This document shows, piece by piece, positions 25,109 to 27,666 of a stretch of DNA of 27,666 nucleotides. Position 1 is the stretch's first letter; each line of letters opens with the position of its first letter. Below the pieces are notes generated by a model. It was not told the origin of the DNA. It ran no database searches and saw nothing but the letters and a program-made list of their open reading frames with translations. Made by a program: the position numbers and the translations under genes. The stretch comes from JALYRV01 sp036675475 (lineage in GTDB: Bacteria; Acidobacteriota; Vicinamibacteria; Vicinamibacterales; SCN-69-37), in NCBI GenBank assembly GCA_036675475.1, contig JAKFEY010000034.1, positions 1-27,666 of the forward strand, read 5' to 3'.

Positions 25109-27337
25109 TTACCTTTGCGGAACGAGCGGCGCCGCGATGCGAATGTCTTCCGCGCCGGTGACACGAACCGTGCGCGAATACGGGCGATACCCCTCGAGCT
25201 CAATGACGATGACGTGCGTGCCAGGCGCCACGCCCGCGAGCGTGAGCGGGGTGATGCCGGCCAGCCGTCCGTCGACGGTGACGCGGCCGCCCGCGGGGCG
25301 CGAGCTGATGACCAGTGACACGCTGGAGGCGGGCGCCGGAGTGCCGGCCGGCGGCGCGGTGTCCGCCGCGATGGGTGTGCGCGAGGTCTGGGGCGCGGCG
25401 CCGCGCCGGCCCGCGCTGCGCGTCAACTCGAACCGGAGATTGCGCACGGCGTTGTCGGGCCCGATCGTCACGCGCTGATTGATCGGCTCGTAGCCTTCGA
25501 GCACCACGCGCACGGTGTGCGCGCCGAAGCTCACGTTGCGCTCGGTGTACGGCGTGCGGCCTTTCCACACCGAGTCAATCACCACCATCGCGTTGGCCGG
25601 CGTCGACGTGATCAGGAGCCGGCCCGACGTGGGCGCGGCAGGCACGGCGTCGGTGGCCGGCTGCGACGGCGTGCCGGCCGGCACGACGGGCGGCGGCACC
25701 GCAACTTCAGTAGGGGGCGCCGGCGCGCCCGCGGCCGGAGCGGCGGCCTCGGTCTGCGCCTGCGTCTCGGTGGTGGCCGGCGCGTCGCCGCCGCGGCCGA
25801 ACAAGACCCATCCGAGCAGCAGGCCAATCGCCAGGCCGCCCACCAGCCACACGATGGAGCCGATGCCCCCGGAGGTCCGTTCCGCGGGCGCCTCGACAAC
25901 CGGCGACGTTGTACGCCACGTCGGCGCCGGCTCGCGCATCACGACCGGCGCCGCCGCCGCGGCGCCGGCCGCAACGGCCGCCGGTCCGGGCGCGTCTTCA
26001 TCCTGTTCCGCACCCGTCTCGTAGTCGAAGTCTTCCGCGGCCTCGATCGCTTCCGCCGCCGCATACGGCGAGGGCTCGACCGGCTCCACCGGCTCGACGA
26101 TCGCGTCGCCGCGATTCAGGTCGAGATCGAAATCGCTCAGCGCCTGGTCGGTTTCCTTCTCCGCCGTGATGTCCAGATCATCGGTCGCGAAGCCGGGTGG
26201 CGGCCACACGTCGGAACTCTCGGGTTCCAGGGTTTCGACGGGTTCGACGGGTTCGACGGGTTCAGGTTCCACATCGTCCACGTCTTCCACATCGTCTACG
26301 TCTTCCACATCGTCCACGTCTTCGACGTCGTCGGTCGTCTCGACGTCGTCGGTGGTTTCGATCGGGCCGACGCCGGCGTCGGCGTCGGCTTCGGCGTCGT
26401 CGTTGTCGAACAACGACGGCGCGGCCGCGGCGACTGCGGCGGCGGCTGCGGCGGGACGAACGGACGCGGCGGCCGGCGCGGACTCGACGCGCTGGCCTCG
26501 AGCCGCGGCGTCGAGCGCGTCGACGAAGGCTGACGCGGTCGCGAAGCGTGCCGCCGGATCCTCGGCGAGCGCGCGCGCGAGCACGTCGCGCAGGCGCGCG
26601 CGGTGTTCGGCCGGCACGTCCGCGGAAAAGGTGCCGTCCTGATCGGCAGGCCCGGCCGGCCGCCGGCCCGTCAGCAGTTCGTGCGCGATGGCGCCCAGCG
26701 CGAACACGTCGGCCGCGGTGCCCCACTCCTCGCCGTTCACGCGCTCGGGCGCGGTGTAGGGGCGGCGCGTCGGCGCGCGGAACCCGATGTTCTCAATCGC
26801 CTGGACGATGCCGAAGCCGGTCGTGCGCGCCTCGTCGGTCGTCAGGAACACGTCGCGCGGATGCAGGCCGCCATGCAGAATGCCGGCCGCCGCGGCCGCG
26901 TCGAGCGCGCCCGCAATCTGCCGCAGAAACGGCATCACGCGCGCGGGCGCCGCCGGCGCGTAGTGCTTCATCGCGATGTCGAGCGATTCGGCGGCGACGT
27001 ACTCCTGCGCCAGGTACGGCAGATGGCCTTCCATTCCGGCGGCCACGGGCTGCACGATGCCCGGGTCGGAGAGGCCGGCGTCGACGATGCGCTGCAGTTC
27101 GGCGGCGAGAAGCGCGGATTGTTCGGGAAGCAGATCGATGCGGAACGCCTTGATCGCGATCAGCCGGTCGCGCTCCGGTTCGTAAGTGCGAAAAACGGGG
27201 CCGAGAACGCCGCTGCCAATCTGATGCAGGACGCGAAAGGGGCCGAACGCAGCCGGCGGCGAAAACGAGCTCGGATCGTCGTGATTCAGCTCTGTGGCTC
27301 CGCACCAAGGCCGCCCGTCATGGGCGGCCGGGACCAC
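25109..27337 (-). CDS. PEGA-domain membrane pseudokinase
   Basis: 742 residues. A kinase-like domain (about 30-285) keeps a glycine-rich loop (QIGSGVLGPVFR), Lys63 in IAIKAF and TAPE (196-198). But the catalytic loop reads HGGLHPRD (155-162), so the HRD Asp is Gly157, the Lys is His159 and the Asn is Asp162; DFG has become GFG (174-176). Activity is therefore unlikely. A long acidic linker with tandem repeats (DDVEDV, VEPVEP) leads to a membrane helix (IVWLVGGLAIGLLLGWVLFG) and two PEGA domains (about 569-637 and 668-742: TPANAMVVIDSVWKGRTPYT, RPAGGRVTVDGRLAGITPLT). It may bind peptidoglycan or other envelope partners. The GTG start at 27337 is in a palindromic repeat; the real start may be further in. 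Confidence 0.85.
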   Translation of the reverse strand: MVPAAHDGRPWCGATELNHDDPSSFSPPAAFGPFRVLHQIGSGVLGPVFRTYEPERDRLIAIKAFRIDLLPEQSALLAAELQRIVDAGLSDPGIVQPVAAGMEGHLPYLAQEYVAAESLDIAMKHYAPAAPARVMPFLRQIAGALDAAAAAGILHGGLHPRDVFLTTDEARTTGFGIVQAIENIGFRAPTRRPYTAPERVNGEEWGTAADVFALGAIAHELLTGRRPAGPADQDGTFSADVPAEHRARLRDVLARALAEDPAARFATASAFVDALDAAARGQRVESAPAAASVRPAAAAAAVAAAAPSLFDNDDAEADADAGVGPIETTDDVETTDDVEDVDDVEDVDDVEDVDDVEPEPVEPVEPVETLEPESSDVWPPPGFATDDLDITAEKETDQALSDFDLDLNRGDAIVEPVEPVEPSPYAAAEAIEAAEDFDYETGAEQDEDAPGPAAVAAGAAAAAPVVMREPAPTWRTTSPVVEAPAERTSGGIGSIVWLVGGLAIGLLLGWVLFGRGGDAPATTETQAQTEAAAPAAGAPAPPTEVAVPPPVVPAGTPSQPATDAVPAAPTSGRLLITSTPANAMVVIDSVWKGRTPYTERNVSFGAHTVRVVLEGYEPINQRVTIGPDNAVRNLRFELTRSAGRRGAAPQTSRTPIAADTAPPAGTPAPASSVSLVISSRPAGGRVTVDGRLAGITPLTLAGVAPGTHVIVIELEGYRPYSRTVRVTGAEDIRIAAPLVPQR
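26236..26323. repeat. coding tandem repeats in pseudokinase linker
   Basis: Three 18-bp units (cacatcgtccacgtcttc and one-base variant) run from 26270 to 26323, and three to four 9-bp units (gacgggttc) precede them. They encode the Asp/Val/Glu and Val/Glu/Pro repeats. Confidence 0.85.
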
Positions 27338-27358
27338 GGACGCCCGTCATGGGCGGCC
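27309..27358. repeat. paired palindromes between divergent genes
   Basis: ggccgccc-gtcat-gggcggcc (27309-27329) is repeated as cgccc-gtcat-gggcg (27341-27355); the common core starts at 27312 and 27341, 29 bases apart. They lie upstream of both the pseudokinase and the bshC-like gene. Operator pair or REP-type repeat. Confidence 0.6.
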
Positions 27359-27433
27359 TGGAAAAAGTCTGCACATATTAACACGCGAGCGCCCGCGATT
27401 GCGCCGTATTTCGCGCGCGGTTTGCCGCTCTGC

Positions 27434-27439
27434 TACAGT
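27434..27439 (+). promoter_or_regulatory. possible extended -10 box
   Basis: TGcTACAGT, with TACAGT at 27434-27439, ends 8 bases before the GTG at 27448. No -35 box is convincing. It would give an almost leaderless mRNA. Confidence 0.35.
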
Positions 27440-27447
27440 ACGGGCCC

Positions 27448-27666
27448 GTGGCCGAGCCAACCGCAACGACGACTGCACCTGGACTCGTGCGGGCCGCGCT
27501 CGACGTCCGCGACTATCCCGGCGCGTCGCCCTTCGTGCGCGCGTACACCCGCGCTTTCGACTCCGTTTCGCCGCTGTTTGCCGGCAATCCGGCCGATCCC
27601 TCGGCCTGGCGCGCGGCCGTTCGCCGCACGCAGGCGGTGCCGCGCGACCGGGCCGGCCTCGCCGGC
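27448..27666 (+). CDS. bshC: BshC-like bacillithiol enzyme, N-terminal fragment
   Basis: 73 residues from a GTG to the window edge, no stop, so the gene runs on. The sequence DVRDYPGASPFVRAYTRAFD then SVSPLFAGNPADPSAWRAAV matches the start of BshC proteins, which usually run from a short strand into a helix and then P-F-(Y/F)-x-x-(N/D)-P. BshC adds cysteine to glucosaminyl malate (GlcN-malate) in the last step of bacillithiol making. Only this short part is visible, so the assignment is moderate. It has no ribosome-binding site. Confidence 0.65.
   Translation, partial: MAEPTATTTAPGLVRAALDVRDYPGASPFVRAYTRAFDSVSPLFAGNPADPSAWRAAVRRTQAVPRDRAGLAG

Noticed and set aside
26236..26323. CRISPR-like repeats
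   Set aside because: Units are only 9 and 18 bp, directly adjacent without spacers and in frame within a protein.

Overview
The window is dense, GC-rich bacterial chromosome with no phage, plasmid or CRISPR content. The gene types suggest an acidobacterium, probably near Vicinamibacteria. They include a CadC-like winged-helix/TolB/TPR regulator, a kinase-like protein with PEGA domains, an S15 peptidase with a low-complexity linker, a BshC-like start, and many short palindromic repeats in and between genes. This placement is inference; no marker gene here fixes it.

Layout. 1-312 (+): C-terminal end of a membrane protein. 349-1742 (-): BON-domain protein, two small proteins and a glycine-rich RRM protein. 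1926-3842 (-): secreted S15 (Xaa-Pro-type) peptidase. 3925-4464 (-): secreted protein of unknown function, divergent from a membrane-bound regulator (4625-6532, +). 6540-6841 (-): tRNA-Cys and tRNA-Gly with a palindromic element between them. 6899-12543 (-): a long head-to-tail housekeeping run read DUF1844, metallo-beta-lactamase-fold hydrolase, ribF, RsbW-like remnant, cysS, class III aminotransferase, yraN. 12563-13522 (+): mazG, divergent from DUF1844 and sharing about 20 bp with it. 13531-14877 (-): methyltransferase and secreted cyclophilin. 14956-15408 (+): single-domain response regulator. 15420-17879 (-): comEC. 18027-20661 (+): three genes overlapping by ATGA (phosphoribosyltransferase, erythromycin-esterase-like protein, alpha/beta hydrolase). 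20631-27337 (-): carB, carA and a PEGA kinase-like protein. 27448-end (+): start of a bshC-like gene.

The most interesting points are as follows. (1) The PEGA kinase-like protein, whose stop codon directly abuts the carA start, has lost the HRD aspartate, the catalytic-loop lysine and asparagine, and the DFG aspartate, so it looks like a pseudokinase. (2) The phosphoribosyltransferase/esterase/hydrolase trio is translationally coupled and matches domain pairs that are fused in mycobacterial proteins. (3) A roughly 70-bp double-palindrome element occurs twice. The copy between carA and carB is bracketed by an 11-bp direct repeat that looks like a target-site duplication. (4) Other short palindromic or tandem repeats have entered reading frames of essential enzymes (mazG, ribF, cysS, the hydrolase) as in-frame loop insertions, or sit exactly on stop codons. 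(5) DUF1844 and mazG appear to fire from one AT-rich core with almost no 5' leader.
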